Below are positions 36,086 to 47,214 of a DNA stretch of 64,000 bases, one piece after another. How positions within the stretch are numbered: the first letter of the stretch is position 1; every line of letters starts with the position of its first letter. The stretch spans positions 92,288,588 through 92,352,587 of the forward strand of contig CM070548.1 in the NCBI GenBank assembly GCA_036346405.1, in the 5' to 3' direction. Made by a program: the position numbers and the translations under genes. Under the pieces are notes generated by a model. That model was given only the letters and a program-made list of their open reading frames with translations, was not told the DNA's origin and did no database searches. This stretch comes from Phyllostachys edulis. Lineage: Eukaryota > Streptophyta > Magnoliopsida > Poales > Poaceae.

Positions 36086-37590
36086 TTGAAAACATGCAGT
36101 ATGAAAAGACGATGTAAAGTGGGCATGACCAAATTTGTAGAAGAATTCATTTGGAAAGAGATTCAAGATCTCTTCGTGTTCCACGTGAACGCTCTTGTAC
36201 GCGATGGACGGTATGGGGCGAACTTATCAAATTGTGACCGGACCGTGATCCGTGCGCCAAGTCTGAAGGACATGAGCCTCTCGGAGCTAAGGTGGTGCAT
36301 GTGTTCCACGGTCGATCACACCACTACAAGGAAAAAGATACACATCGATGCGTTGTATGCCTCGGTGGTGGGTGGTGCAGGGGAAATCGTTTGGCAACAT
36401 ATGAAGGTGACAAGTGACGCTTCATGGGCCAATTACATGAAGGTTGTTTGCAACCCTGCTGCTGCGATATATGCGCGACCGATGGTGTATGTTCAGTTCG
36501 TGGAGAGCACGGGGACATCCGGCGTAGGTGGTTCCGGTGAAGCTGCTGGTGAGGAGGAGCCTGCGTTGGTCTCTGTTGTTGGAGGAGACACGGGCGAGGA
36601 AGTGGGCGATGGAGACCTGAGGAGGCGTGCCAACAATTTCGAACCCAATGAAGGAGTGGAGAGATGGTGGGCAACCCGTATTGATTCCCGTGAGTACCTG
36701 GCCAACCAGGAGGAAGAGGTGGAAAGCGAGGAGGAGGACGGGAAACAAACGGCCCAAGACGAGGAAGACGGAGAAAACACTCACGAGAGGTGCAGTTGGT
36801 GGTGTTGTGACCACCGACATTGCTTACGTCCCCTCAAGATTGGACGATGTCGCAATGACATCGTTGATTCTGCCATAGCTGGAGGGGGCCGAGTGGGGGT
36901 TCAATGAAGACACCCTGCTCCTAGGGCAGCGCTTCCCTAACAAGAGCGCTGTCCAGCATGCTATTGCCAAATACGTCGTTAACATTGGGTGAACATATCG
37001 GGTGTAGAGGTCCGACCCTGACACCTACATCGTTAGGTGTGTTGAAGAATATTGTCGCTAAGGTCCGCGCGCAATGTTCACGCAACGCGCCACGCGGCTT
37101 CCTGGATCTTGATCAAGGACCACACATGCGAGCTAGCAGAGCCGCTTCATCGGCACCGCAACATGACGTCCTTGTATGTTGCCAGCCTGATAAGCCACCT
37201 TGTGGCTAGAGATGTTTTCATTTCTCCAAAGCTTCTACTGGCGAATGTTGCCAATATGGTGGGGTTTTGGGTCAGCTACAAGAAGGCATGACGGGCGAAA
37301 TGGAAGGTCGTGGAGAGAATGTTCGGTACATTCGAAGAGGCTTACAACCTAGTCCTGAGAATGCTGCGTCAAATTGCAGAATCAAATTCTGGAACACACA
37401 TAAACAAGCTTTACCGGGTGCATCCGACGGAGGGGCCCAATTGTTTTGTTCTTGACAGAGTCTTCTGGGCCTTCCGCCAGGTGATCGAAGGGTTCAAGCA
37501 TTGTCGTCCTGTGCTGACGATGGACGACACCTTCCTATGTGGGAAGTGCATGAAGAGTGTGAAACCACAATATTTTAATCTACTGTTTTA
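36086..37590 (+). pseudogene. MuDR-type (Mutator-like element) transposase, truncated pseudogene
   Basis: The first frame (36086-36907) carries the N-terminal region usual in plant MuDR proteins, followed by a long acidic linker (EEEVESEEEDG). A frameshift near 36880-36900 moves the reading to a second frame. There the MuDR DNA-binding domain starts (FNEDTLLLGQRFPNKSAVQ, about 36901-36960), but in-frame stops occur near 36991 and 37006. Further pieces (TCELAEPLHRHRNMTS near 37120-37170; HINKLYRVHPTEGPN near 37400-37440) continue the family order. The sequence ends at VLTMDDTFLCGK, just at the first catalytic aspartate of the DDE domain. The rest of the catalytic domain and zinc-finger region is missing. 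Dead by frameshifts, stops and truncation; no terminal inverted repeats were found. Confidence 0.85.
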
Positions 37591-38340
37591 GGGCATCTTC
37601 ATAATCATAACAAGCGTTCTCAGCCCCTTCAATTGCATTATGTAGGAGCTCTATAAAGTACTCTTCTTTAACGCCACCATAGTAAAGTAATGTGATCAAG
37701 AACCGTAGCGACCAAGATATTATTTCTTCTCGGTTTTCCCATTTTTCAAGACTTTGAAAGCTTCAAAAAAATAAAATAAACCATTTATATTTTATTGGAT
37801 TAATTAGAGCTTAATTGGAAATTTCAAAAATGAAAAATAATTTAAATGAATAAAATAAACTTCAATGAAATTCAAAATTTTTATTAAATTTTTTTATGTT
37901 CCAAGTTTTTTTTTGGATTTTTATTATTTTGGATTTTTTTCACTTTTCTTTTCTTTTCCTTCTCTCTCCTATTTTGTCTCTCCTCGTTGAAGCTCATGTG
38001 ACTGGGGCAAGCGGACAAGCCTCTAACGCCATGGGGAGGCAAAGATGTGGTCGCTGGCTGTGGGCGTTAGCAGCCTACATGTTGTGTGGTGAAAGGGTAG
38101 TAGGAGCCCCGCTGTGGTCCACTGATGCGCAAGAAGTGAGTAGGGACAAAATTGGAATTTTAGGGCTATGGGGCCACTTTAGGAATTTTGGTGGTCCAAC
38201 GGGGCCAATTGTGTCCAAAATTCGTTGAATTGTTGTCATGTGGATTTGAATATTCAGCGCACGACTTAAATTATCTCATGGGCAAACTTTTGTTACCAGG
38301 AGTAGTTATTGATGTGGTCTGAATCTAATATCATATAGAC
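37591..38340. other. No gene seen; AT-rich, T-tract-bearing DNA
   Basis: 37730-37970 is AT-rich and resembles the AT-rich parts of gypsy LTRs, with a long T/C-rich run to 37985. The frame at 37896-38228 begins with the phenylalanine-rich translation of this T-run and has no domain. Confidence 0.35.
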
Positions 38341-38344
38341 ATAT

Positions 38345-38600
38345 ACTACTTCCGTTATCATTTTTAGATGTCGTTTTAGAACATGTGCAGTCAAACTTTT
38401 AAAACTTTGACCGTTAATATACACGAAAGTATTTGGATTTATCATGTGAAAATGGTATCACTAGATTGATCATAAAAAATACTTTCATATCATTATATTT
38501 TTAACATTTGTTTCTAATATATAAATAGAAAAAGTAAGACTCAAATGTGTGTACTGGAGACATTGTCGATGTCTAAAACGACAAGTAGAAAAGAACGTAG
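38345..38600. mobile_element. Stowaway-like MITE, degenerate
   Basis: TACTTCCGTTATCATTTTTAG at the left and GTCTAAAACGACAAGTAG plus AGAACGTAG at the right are an imperfect inverted pair. The interior has the usual grass Stowaway words AACTTTGACC and TACTTTCATATCATTATA. The TA duplication is unclear. Confidence 0.45.
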
Positions 38601-38696
38601 ACAATAAAGATGGAGATGGTAAAGACAATAATAAGTCTAACAAACACAGAACAAGAGCATTTTGCCTTGGCCTTGATTAGACATGAGAGCACCTTT

Positions 38697-40214
38697 TGGG
38701 CCTGTTTGGCGTGGCTGTGGCTTTCCTGAAAAGCGACTTTTCCTATTAGGTGAGTATTTGAAACGACTCTGGTTAAAGCGGTCAGTAGGTCGAACGACTA
38801 GGCTGAAGAGGTTTGGTGTTTGACTGTCGGACTTTTAGGTAGGTTGGTTGCAGCTTCCGAGATGGGAAATGTCTAAAATGCCCTTGTGGACAATAATGTC
38901 TTGTTTGATGCCGTTTAACACAATTAACAATAATTGACGATAATTAACGCCGCTAAACACAATTAACGACATTTAAAGACAATTAACAACTAACACAATT
39001 GACGTCAACTACCGCAATTGATGAAATTTAACGATAATTAACGGCGACTACAACAATTAACGCAATTGACCGCATTTGACGACGACGACTATCGCAATTG
39101 ATTGCATTTGACGATGACTACCACAATTAATGTAATTAATCGCTTTTGACGATGACTACCGTAATTAACGCAATTGATCGCATTTGGCAACAATTAATAC
39201 AATATACCACAATTAGCGCAATAAATCATAATTAACGACAATTATTACAATAAAAATATTACATAAATAAACACATTAAATAATTATTAAAAAATTATTA
39301 CGATGATTAATGATTACACTAAATAATTATTAAATTAAACAATTATTACAAAGCAATTAAATTACAACAGAAAAAAAAGGAAAAAGTAAAGAAAGAACAG
39401 AGGGGCGACGGCTTAGGTTTAAATTGCAGTGCCATGCATGATGACAGGGATGAAAATAGGCAAGGCGTCGAGATCCAGGCAGAGTGAGGTTTGGTGTCAC
39501 GGGAGGCTGTGGGAGGCAGGAGGAGGTGGCGTCGCGGTGGTGTGGTGATGGAGGATGAGGAGCCGGAGGTGAGGCGGATGTGATAGGTGAGGAAGGCGGC
39601 GTCAGATTCAAAGGAGGAGGAGAAGACGAGGCGAAAGGCGCTACTGTGGAGGAGGAGAAGGAGGCAGGCTGCGGCTTGGAGGAGGAGCAGAGGCTGGCTA
39701 AAGGCGTTGAGGAGGAGGAGGAGAGGAGGAGGAGGGCGACGACATCTAGATCTAGGCGGTAGAAGGAGGAGATGAGGCGAAAGCGTCGGGGGAGGGAGCC
39801 AGAGGCACCAAGGAGGAGGAGGAGGGTAGCGTGGGCGCAAGAGGAGGAGGGTAGCGTGGGCGCAGGAGGAGGAGGGCAGAGATGGGCGCCAAGGGAGGAG
39901 GGAAGGAGCCAGGCGTGTGGGGAGGAGCGGGAGTGAGTGCGGGAGAGGGCTAGGGTTTTGGGCGCGGGGAGAGGGAGGAGATGCGGTTTTGTCGAATGGC
40001 AAACGACGGATAATTACCCTCAACTTTGAGGGTAAATACGGAATAGATGTTGCAGGAAGCCGCGGAAGCTCCCCGCGGGCAGCTTTTGGCTTCCGTACGT
40101 TGTAACGTGAAGCGGTTTCGGGAAAAAGCGACTGCGAAAAGCTAGGTATTTAGAACGGCTTCCGACTTTTTCGAGAGAGAAACTGAAGCCGAAGGAGAAG
40201 GAGTTCCAAACACC
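38697..40214. mobile_element. Possible hAT-like element, GGCCTGTTTGG...CCAAACA
   Basis: The left edge GGGCCTGTTTGGCGTGGC and the right edge GAGTTCCAAACACC form an inverted pair as in many grass hAT elements. Nearby copies of CTTTCCTGAAAAGCGACTTTT (left) and CGGGAAAAAGCGACT (right) add subterminal similarity. No perfect 8-bp duplication was found. The interior has an irregular AATTAACGAC/AATTGACG repeat (38920-39250). A GGAGGAGG-rich purine tract (39540-39960) accounts for the 225-codon Pro/Leu/Ser-rich frame on the minus strand. Confidence 0.4.
38920..39250. repeat. Degenerate short tandem repeat (AATTAACGACGACT-like)
   Basis: The words CAATTAACG, CAATTGACG and ACGATGACTACC recur dozens of times without a fixed period, suggesting an old microsatellite that has been expanding and mutating. 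Confidence 0.6.
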
Positions 40215-41119
40215 ACTTTGTCTTGTGCAGATCCACTGATTGGACAAACATAGCCAAGATTCCATCTCTCCTTGATGGTGATGTTGCGAAAAGATTACAG
40301 GTACTAAAGCTAGAGGGGGGGGGGCGCTAATTGACACCCGTTGGAAGTTGTAATCATGTACTTTGTGGTTGTAATTGCCTCACTCTACTATGCATTTAGG
40401 CTGCTCTCAACGCTCCAATTCCTGCTAAAGATTTTAAGATATCACGTAGACAAATCATGACGCAAGACCATAGTTAATGAGGAGAGATAGACTTAAGATA
40501 TCTAATTTGGATACCAGGTTTGGGTTCAAATCCAACACGTAAAATTTATTGTATACTCATGCATGTAATTAAATGAAAATACCAAGATACTACTGTATAA
40601 GAAATGCGACGGAAAGATAAGATCCTAACACTCCTCACGCACCAAGAAAGCACTAAAATACTGTCTATCGGGAGCAGCCTTAGTAGGACTCGTATAATTG
40701 ATCTAATCTTTCAGTGCTCATCGTTGCTTGGAAAAATCTACTATCAGCTGGGATGAGAATATTTGATAGGCCTCACAATCCAAGCATCTATCGGAGTTGC
40801 GATCAATCATGACACAGAAAGAAAGAGAAATAAATTCATTTCTGACGGTGACCGAAAATTGGAAGGCGGCCACAAAGAAAAGGCCGATAGATGACAAGGC
40901 GACCGAAAGTTGTTGCAGCTGCTAATATCAGAATACGAAGGACCAAACAGTGATTTCCATGGGAAAATGGGGAGACAATTTAACATTTTAGATGAGACGG
41001 ACATCAATCGGTAGGTGATAGGCGACCTTAATTTCATGATGTCTATATATCAAAGGGAGAGGGGAGAGCCGGAGAGAGATAATGAGGACACTAGAGGAAC
41101 AAAACCAACAGCTTTGCTT
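40215..41119. other. No gene seen
   Basis: AT-rich DNA with a G-run at 40314-40323. No domain, RNA gene or complete element recognised. Confidence 0.45.
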
Positions 41120-41128
41120 GCTTGCAGC

Positions 41129-41511
41129 GAATTTTTTTTATTATTAATTAACCTTTTATTAATTTTATTTTAAAGTTAACTCTAGCAAATTTTATTTCCA
41201 ATTCTAACTCTTTTAATCATGCCACCACTTGTGATGTGACAAAATAATACTGTCACGCCAATCCATATCTAAGGGAGCTCTTGTCACGCCACCACCCATA
41301 ACGTGATAGTATGGTTTGGTTTGAGTCCTTATTATAGGTAATAAGCGTGACCAAAAGTCTTATTTCAAGACTTATCTTATGGCGTGATAATGTTATTTTG
41401 TCTCGTCACGAGTGGTGACGTGACCAAAAAAATCAGAATTAGAAATAAAGTTCGTCGAAGGTTAACTTTAAAATAAAAACTAAAAAAAGATTAATTAATA
41501 AAAAAAAGTTC
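41129..41511. mobile_element. Mutator-type MITE with perfect 9-bp target duplication
   Basis: Flanked by GCTTGCAGC at 41120-41128 and 41512-41520. The termini are inverted: GAATTTTTTTTATTATTAATT on the left, and the right end reversed reads GAACTTTTTTTATTAATTAA. The similarity continues through TTTTATTTTAAAGTTAAC on both sides. A 9-bp duplication points to the Mutator superfamily. At 383 bp it has no coding capacity; the interior repeats GTGA(T/C)GTGAC-type words. Confidence 0.85.
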
Positions 41512-41520
41512 GCTTGCAGC

Positions 41521-43922
41521 CTCCCGCCCAGCAGTGCAATTTGGGCGCGTTGCCGTGCTCGCTGTCGTTTGGCGTGCGGGTCGGGGTGGCTTGGAGATTG
41601 TCACTGCTAGTTTTTCCTTTCTTTCTTTCGCTGCCACAAGGAATCGCGCGGTAGCAACGCAGGATCTTCCGTGGACGCAACCATGCTTGATAGTTGCTAC
41701 CAGCGCGGTGCCGCGCCAACATGCTCGCAGTGGCGCGTCATGCTTTTCTTAGCCACTTTGTGACAATGAGCCAATCGGACTCTACATTAACCATTGAAGA
41801 CAGATCCCCGGAAGCGAGTAGTGAAGACACCTATTAGCTTGTACGGATAGCCGTGACGGACGCGCAATTGTGCTCGCGGTATGAATAGGGAAGCGGAAAG
41901 GAAAACGGAGGGAATATAGGGCGGAGCAGGAGCAAATGGTGAGGGTGGAGGAGGCGCATCAGATCGGCGCTTTCCAGGGTTGATATCCACCCAACTCTGC
42001 TCCGCCATGTTCCGTGTCACCCCATCCGACGCCCGCCCGTAGGGTCTTCCAGCGTCGCGCATTTCTCCTCATCGCATCGCATCGCATCGCATCACTGCAG
42101 CGCGGCTGCGGCTGCAGCTGCAGTCACTAGCGCCTTCATCCGGCCATCCCGTGTGTACGTACGCCGATGGGATCGCTTGAGCTGAGTCGACCACTCCCTC
42201 CCCTCTCGGTTTCCGTGCACGGTTTTCACCACCGCGCGCATGCGTGGTTTGTGTTTTGCAGAGTCTGCAGGTTTCCCCCACGAATTCGGTGCTTCATCTG
42301 ACCGTCTGCTCTTCTTTTTAACTCCTACTCCTAGTACCAAGATACAGTAAAGCTTTTGGACAGTGCCTCGAAGTTGATAGGTTGCTGTAGTACGACCGGT
42401 ACCATGTGGCCATCTCTTCACTCGCCATACTTGAACAATTACCTTGTGCTGCTGTCCATTCCTAGCCTCGTAGATCTCCAATCCATCAATCTTGAAGCGG
42501 TCAATATATATGATGTCATTACCGTGTTTCTCTAGTCGCTTAGCCCTACCTCAACTCTTGTCACCACGAACACTCCAGTTGGAGATAGTGATATACTGAT
42601 ATGCCCTTCTCTCTCTCTCTCTCTCTCTGGGGTAAGAGTACTTGGTGCTATTGCCATCTTTTAGTTTTAGTGAGGATGTCAGATGCTACTGCTACCTGTG
42701 TGCCCACTGTCCAGTTCCCAACTAATAATATAATAATTGATAAAAAAAAACTAATAATATAATAATAACTACTACCACGGCGAGATCTTCATGAGTTCCA
42801 GACTGCATAGCTACCGGCCCATCCCAACTTCTGAAGGAAAGGAAATGCTAAAAAACGGAGGAGAGGTCAACTTTCGTCCCCAGGGGGAACAGAAGTGGGC
42901 TAGCCCGAACAAAAGAGTCACGATTAAGCTGCTAAACCTTAATGGGCTGCCATTCAATTTTGGGCTTGGCCTGCATTGAAAATGGGGTGTTTGATCTGAA
43001 AATTTTGGGCTGGATCAGCCCAAAATATGCTGATTCAATCGATTCGGTCATTTAGTCCGTTTGGAACAAAGGAATTTCTTTATATTTGATTGGAGCGTTC
43101 CCTCGGAAATTCATGCGTTCAACATGCCCTTACTACCCATTTAGAATGTGATCCTGTTCTGTGCTTGTGACGTGTCAAGGCAACGTACTAACATTTAGTG
43201 GCCTGATGAGGCAAACCAGAGCCTTATTAGGACAATTCACATTGTCAACATCGCTACAGCCGAAACTCCATATCAACAATGCCCAGTTTATTCACAACTG
43301 CATGGAAGGCACGCAACGCACACCACGAATGACAAAACTAAGTGAAAAGGAAATCGAGCGTAACTCGCACTCGTACCAGTCTGTCATGTCGAGGAAGGTA
43401 AAAACAAACGGTTCCTATCGCCGCGTCGCTTTCCTTGGTCGACATTGCTTGGCCGCGCCAGTTCTAGTCACCAATTCTTCCAAATCCCCAGCACCACGTC
43501 GTTCTCACCTACCGAGCTAAGCTAGTGACATGGACTAATCAAGACCATTTACAGCATTATTGATTGATTAACATAGTCCACTGCATCCACACAAAAAAAA
43601 AATGTATAACCCATTGTTGCTTTTGCCAGAATCAGACCATTGGCTTAAATAATTTCGTAAAAGGTATCTGGAGGAGCTTATATATGGTGTCGCTTTTAAG
43701 GACATGTACTAGGCAGAAAATTTGTCAAAGGTGACGGACAAGATAGGCATGGAAGATGAAGCGATGCAATTGACCTATCATCGACAACTGGTTCTACTGC
43801 CAGCTTGCAGCCTCTTTTGTCCACTTAGGTAGCTTTTGCTTAAACTCTTCATGTCTCGTCTTTGTCCCAACTAAGCACAGCAAAGCTGCGCTACTTTTTT
43901 GTATCCAGTTTGCCTTGTATGC
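41521..43922. other. No gene seen; upstream region of the ATL gene with microsatellites
   Basis: It holds an ATCGC pentanucleotide run at about 42070-42092 and a CT run at about 42608-42628. Open frames on both strands have no recognised domain. The last few hundred bases presumably include the ATL promoter, but no convincing TATA box was chosen. Confidence 0.4.
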
Positions 43923-44363
43923 ATGGTGGGAACGACGCTCTCCGTGATCCTCCTCGTCGCCGGCGTCGTGCTCATGCTGGCGCTGCATATCCTCATAGTC
44001 GTCTGGGCGCTTCGGCGGGGGATCGTTCTGCGCGGCGCGTTCCGGGTCGAGGAGCGTGCGGAGGGGCTGTCGCCCGACGAGCTCGCCGAGCTGCCGTGCC
44101 AAGATTTCAAGGCTGCCGGCGTGATCGGCGGCGAGTGCGCGGTGTGTCTGGAGGCGTTCCAGGCTGGCGACCGGTGCCGGGTACTGCCGAGGTGCGAGCA
44201 CGGCTTCCACGCGCAGTGCGTGGATTCTTGGCTGCGCAAGAGCCGCGTGTGCCCCATCTGCCGCGCCGAGGTGATCGGCCGCGGCAAGGCGGCCGGCGCG
44301 GTTGCCGACGAGGCCGCCACCTCGGAGATCGTTGCTGAAAGATTGGGAGGTACAGATCGGTAG
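43923..44363 (+). CDS. RING-H2 finger E3 ubiquitin ligase, ATL type (146 aa, intronless)
   Basis: Membrane-anchored E3 ubiquitin ligase of the plant ATL family; the RING-H2 domain recruits an E2 enzyme and passes ubiquitin to a substrate. The start is the ATG at 43923 (VGTTLSVILLV follows); an out-of-frame ATG four bases upstream overlaps it. A single hydrophobic segment (residues about 6-29) is followed by two arginines. The ATL GLD-type motif lies at 48-58 (GLSPDELAELP). The RING-H2 is complete: Cys72, Cys75, Cys91, His93, His96, Cys99, Cys110, Cys113, with the E2-contact Trp103 and Pro111 in CPIC. Lack of introns is usual for ATL genes. The protein is at the short end of the family. No lesion is visible; the specific ATL member and substrate are unknown. 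Confidence 0.9.
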   Translation: MVGTTLSVILLVAGVVLMLALHILIVVWALRRGIVLRGAFRVEERAEGLSPDELAELPCQDFKAAGVIGGECAVCLEAFQAGDRCRVLPRCEHGFHAQCVDSWLRKSRVCPICRAEVIGRGKAAGAVADEAATSEIVAERLGGTDR

Positions 44364-44548
44364 CGAATTATTCGGCTGTCGATACCTTTGTGCTTGTGCG
44401 TACATGTAGTAGTTCTTACATTTGCGAAATCTGTGTGTACAATATGATACAGTTCATCCTTTCTGAGAAATGGATTTAGCTCATTTTATAGTGATTTTCG
44501 GATTGATATTTGGATGATGTAAATAATGGCCCAGATACGTGGCCGTTT

Positions 44549-44630
44549 CACGAACATACAGAACATGCATGTACTATCTATCTATAATCACGAACATACA
44601 GAACATACATGTACTTTCTATCAATCATCT
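44549..44630. repeat. 41-bp direct tandem duplication downstream of the ATL gene
   Basis: CACGAACATACAGAACAT(G/A)CATGTACT(A/T)TCTATC occurs twice, 41 bp apart, about 190 bp after the ATL stop codon. It may lie in or just past the 3' UTR. Confidence 0.8.
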
Positions 44631-47211
44631 ATCTGTCGAGGGCTAAAAATTCCTAGGTTAATAGATGGAAAAGAGAAATATCCACTCCGTCGATCGTGGT
44701 ATGTTCAGATTATAACGATCTAGATTAAAAGAATGAGTTCATATCAATTACAATAAATAAATAAATAACTGAAATTCAGAATAAAAATAAAATAAAATTA
44801 GCAATTTAATTTCCATACAAATTGTAAGTAAAATCCTGAATAAATGTAATCCGAATTTAAAAAATTAAATTAGTAATTTGATTTCCATACCAATTTCTAA
44901 GTAAAATCCTAAATAAATATAATCCGAATAAAAATTAAACAAAAATTAGTAATTGGATTTGTATACAATTCGAACAAAAACTAGGAATTTACGGATAAAA
45001 ATTAAAATAAAATTAACAATTTGAATTCAATACACAATTCTAAAGTAAAATATCCAAATAGATGTAATTAGAATAAAAATTAAAGAAAAAAATAGTAATT
45101 GATTGAATAAAAAATTTCAATGAAAACTAATTGAAATTTGGAATAAAAATAAATAAAATCAGCAATTTTATTTCCCATACTAAATAACTATAATTAGAAT
45201 AAAATTTGAACAAAAATTAGTAATTGGATTTGTATCTAATTCCAACAAAAAAGCTGCTAAAATTCAAAAAAAAAAAGTAAAATAAAATTAGCAATTTGAT
45301 TTGATACAATTCCAAAGTAAAATTCACAAATAGTTGGAATTTGAAATAGATAACTAAAGAAAAATTAGCAATTGCATTTGAATACAATTCAAGCAATAAA
45401 TAATTGAAATTCGAATAAAATAAAATAAATTTTGTAATTTGATTTCCATACATTCTTAAGTAAAATACATAAATAAATATAATTCAGAATAGAAAATAGA
45501 AAAAATAGCAATTGGATTTATATATGAATTCCAACAACAATAACTAAAATTATGAATTAAGCGAAAAAAATTAGCAATTTGGTTTCAATACAAATTCCAA
45601 AGTAAAATATGTAAGTAGTTGTAATTGAAATAAAAATTAAAGAAAAATGAGCAATTTGATTTATATACAAATTCCAATAAAAATAATATAAATTCGGAAT
45701 AAACATGAAATAAAATTTGTCATTTGATTTACGTATGAATTTCAAAGTAAAACACCCAAATAAGTAGAATTCAGAATAAATCATGTAAAATTAGCAATTT
45801 GATTTGCATAAGATCTCCAAGATAAAATAACTAAAATTTTGAATAAAAATAAAAGTTATAACAAGGATAGCATGAATGTGTGAGGGGAGATCATGAAAGA
45901 GTGAAATGGCACGAAGACAATTACCGCAGGGGGAGCGAAGAGACAAGGTGGTGGTGGTGGAGACGGGGACAATATCATGCTACTCACCTTAGTTATTTGA
46001 CGAGGACAACGTCGTACCGCTCGCCATTGTCAAAGGAGCTAAGGACAGTGACAACAAGTGACGAGCATCATCGTTGTTGAAGAAATCAGTGGCCAAAGAA
46101 GCTCGATGATGAGGAAGCTTAGATAGAGATGAGATAAATTTTTGCATTAAAGACAAGCTATGGACGACATGTGGCCATTGGGTAGCAAGGGGCGCTTCAT
46201 CACTGGTGAGGAGCACAACGTCAACAGTGACGACGAGAAGATTCTTTATATCGTTAGACAACAACTAAAGCGATCATGCTGACATCACATTAGTGAAGAC
46301 AGGAGGTCACTACGGTTAGTGAGAAAGACACAACGTTGAGTTAGCCAACGTCGAAGAAGAGGAGCGACTGACACGGGAGAAGAGTACATCATGCATCCGT
46401 ATGAATAGAAATACGGACGTACAAAAGCAGTAGAGCAAAGAGCTCAGAGTAGAGATGGCTTAACCGTAGGGAATAGGCTCGAGGCCACCAAAGAGAGTGT
46501 AACGGGTGTCCATGTCAGGGATCGGCGACGGTCACACACACATGTATGCGTGTTGATGATGCAACGATCAACATTAAGTAATTCTTGGAGAGAAGTAGAA
46601 AACAATTATATGGTAGAGTATTGTTTTGGAAGTGGTAGCAACTGGAGGGATCGATAAAAAAATAGGCTTGGCGTTGGAGGTTGAAGCAGATAAGTTGTGA
46701 TAGTGAGAAGAGATAGAACACACACGGTTCGGTGGGGGCAATCGGCGTGCAAGGAAGATAAGTTCAAGGTAGGTCGCCCATGCTACAACAAGTGTAGGCA
46801 TGAGCAAGGTAATCCAATAACATGTAAACTAATAAGATAATTTGTCGCACACATAATCAACGTATTGCTTGAGATTAAATAGAGGTACATGTGCATACAT
46901 ACATTTTAAAAGAAAGTAACTAAAAGAGGAAGAATAGGAGTATACATCTACACGATCCATGCATGATGGAGAATGGTTACGTTTCTTAGAACCCAAACAA
47001 CTTGTGATGCTCAATGGTTTTCTTCCATCAAAGATCATACTTCAATTACGTTTGTCAAGTTGTATTTTTCTTCAAAACTCCTATTGTCGTTTCCAATATT
47101 TATGATGTCTTAAAATTCTAAATAGCCTACAAGATACATGAATATATATCATTTGATACGACGAGCTTTAAAACAAATCTAGCCGTGCAACCGCGTGGGC
47201 CACCATGCTAG
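44630..47211. mobile_element. Helitron-like unit A, degenerate
   Basis: The 3' end reads GCCGTGCAACCGCGTGGG, a decayed hairpin-like word, followed by CCACCATGCTAG and then T: the grass Helitron pattern of a short hairpin a few bases before CTAG. The 5' part (44640-45860) is an irregular tandem of AATAAAAATTAAATAAAATTAGCAATTTG-like units. The 3' part (45870-47211) is unique sequence repeated in unit B. No RepHel coding sequence is present, so it is non-autonomous. The left end is approximate. Confidence 0.5.
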
Positions 47212-47214
47212 TTA

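Noticed and set aside
36324..36820. Minus-strand frames of 95-132 codons
   Set aside because: They are antisense to the acidic linker of the MuDR transposase remnant and have no domain of their own.
39346..40023. 225-codon minus-strand open frame
   Set aside because: It is the complement of a GGAGGAGG-rich purine tract. The product is Pro/Leu/Ser low complexity with no domain, and two plus-strand frames are open over the same bases.
43794..44405. 203-codon minus-strand and 158-codon plus-strand frames over the ATL gene
   Set aside because: Both are shadows of the RING-H2 frame, which has all eight zinc ligands in the correct spacing.
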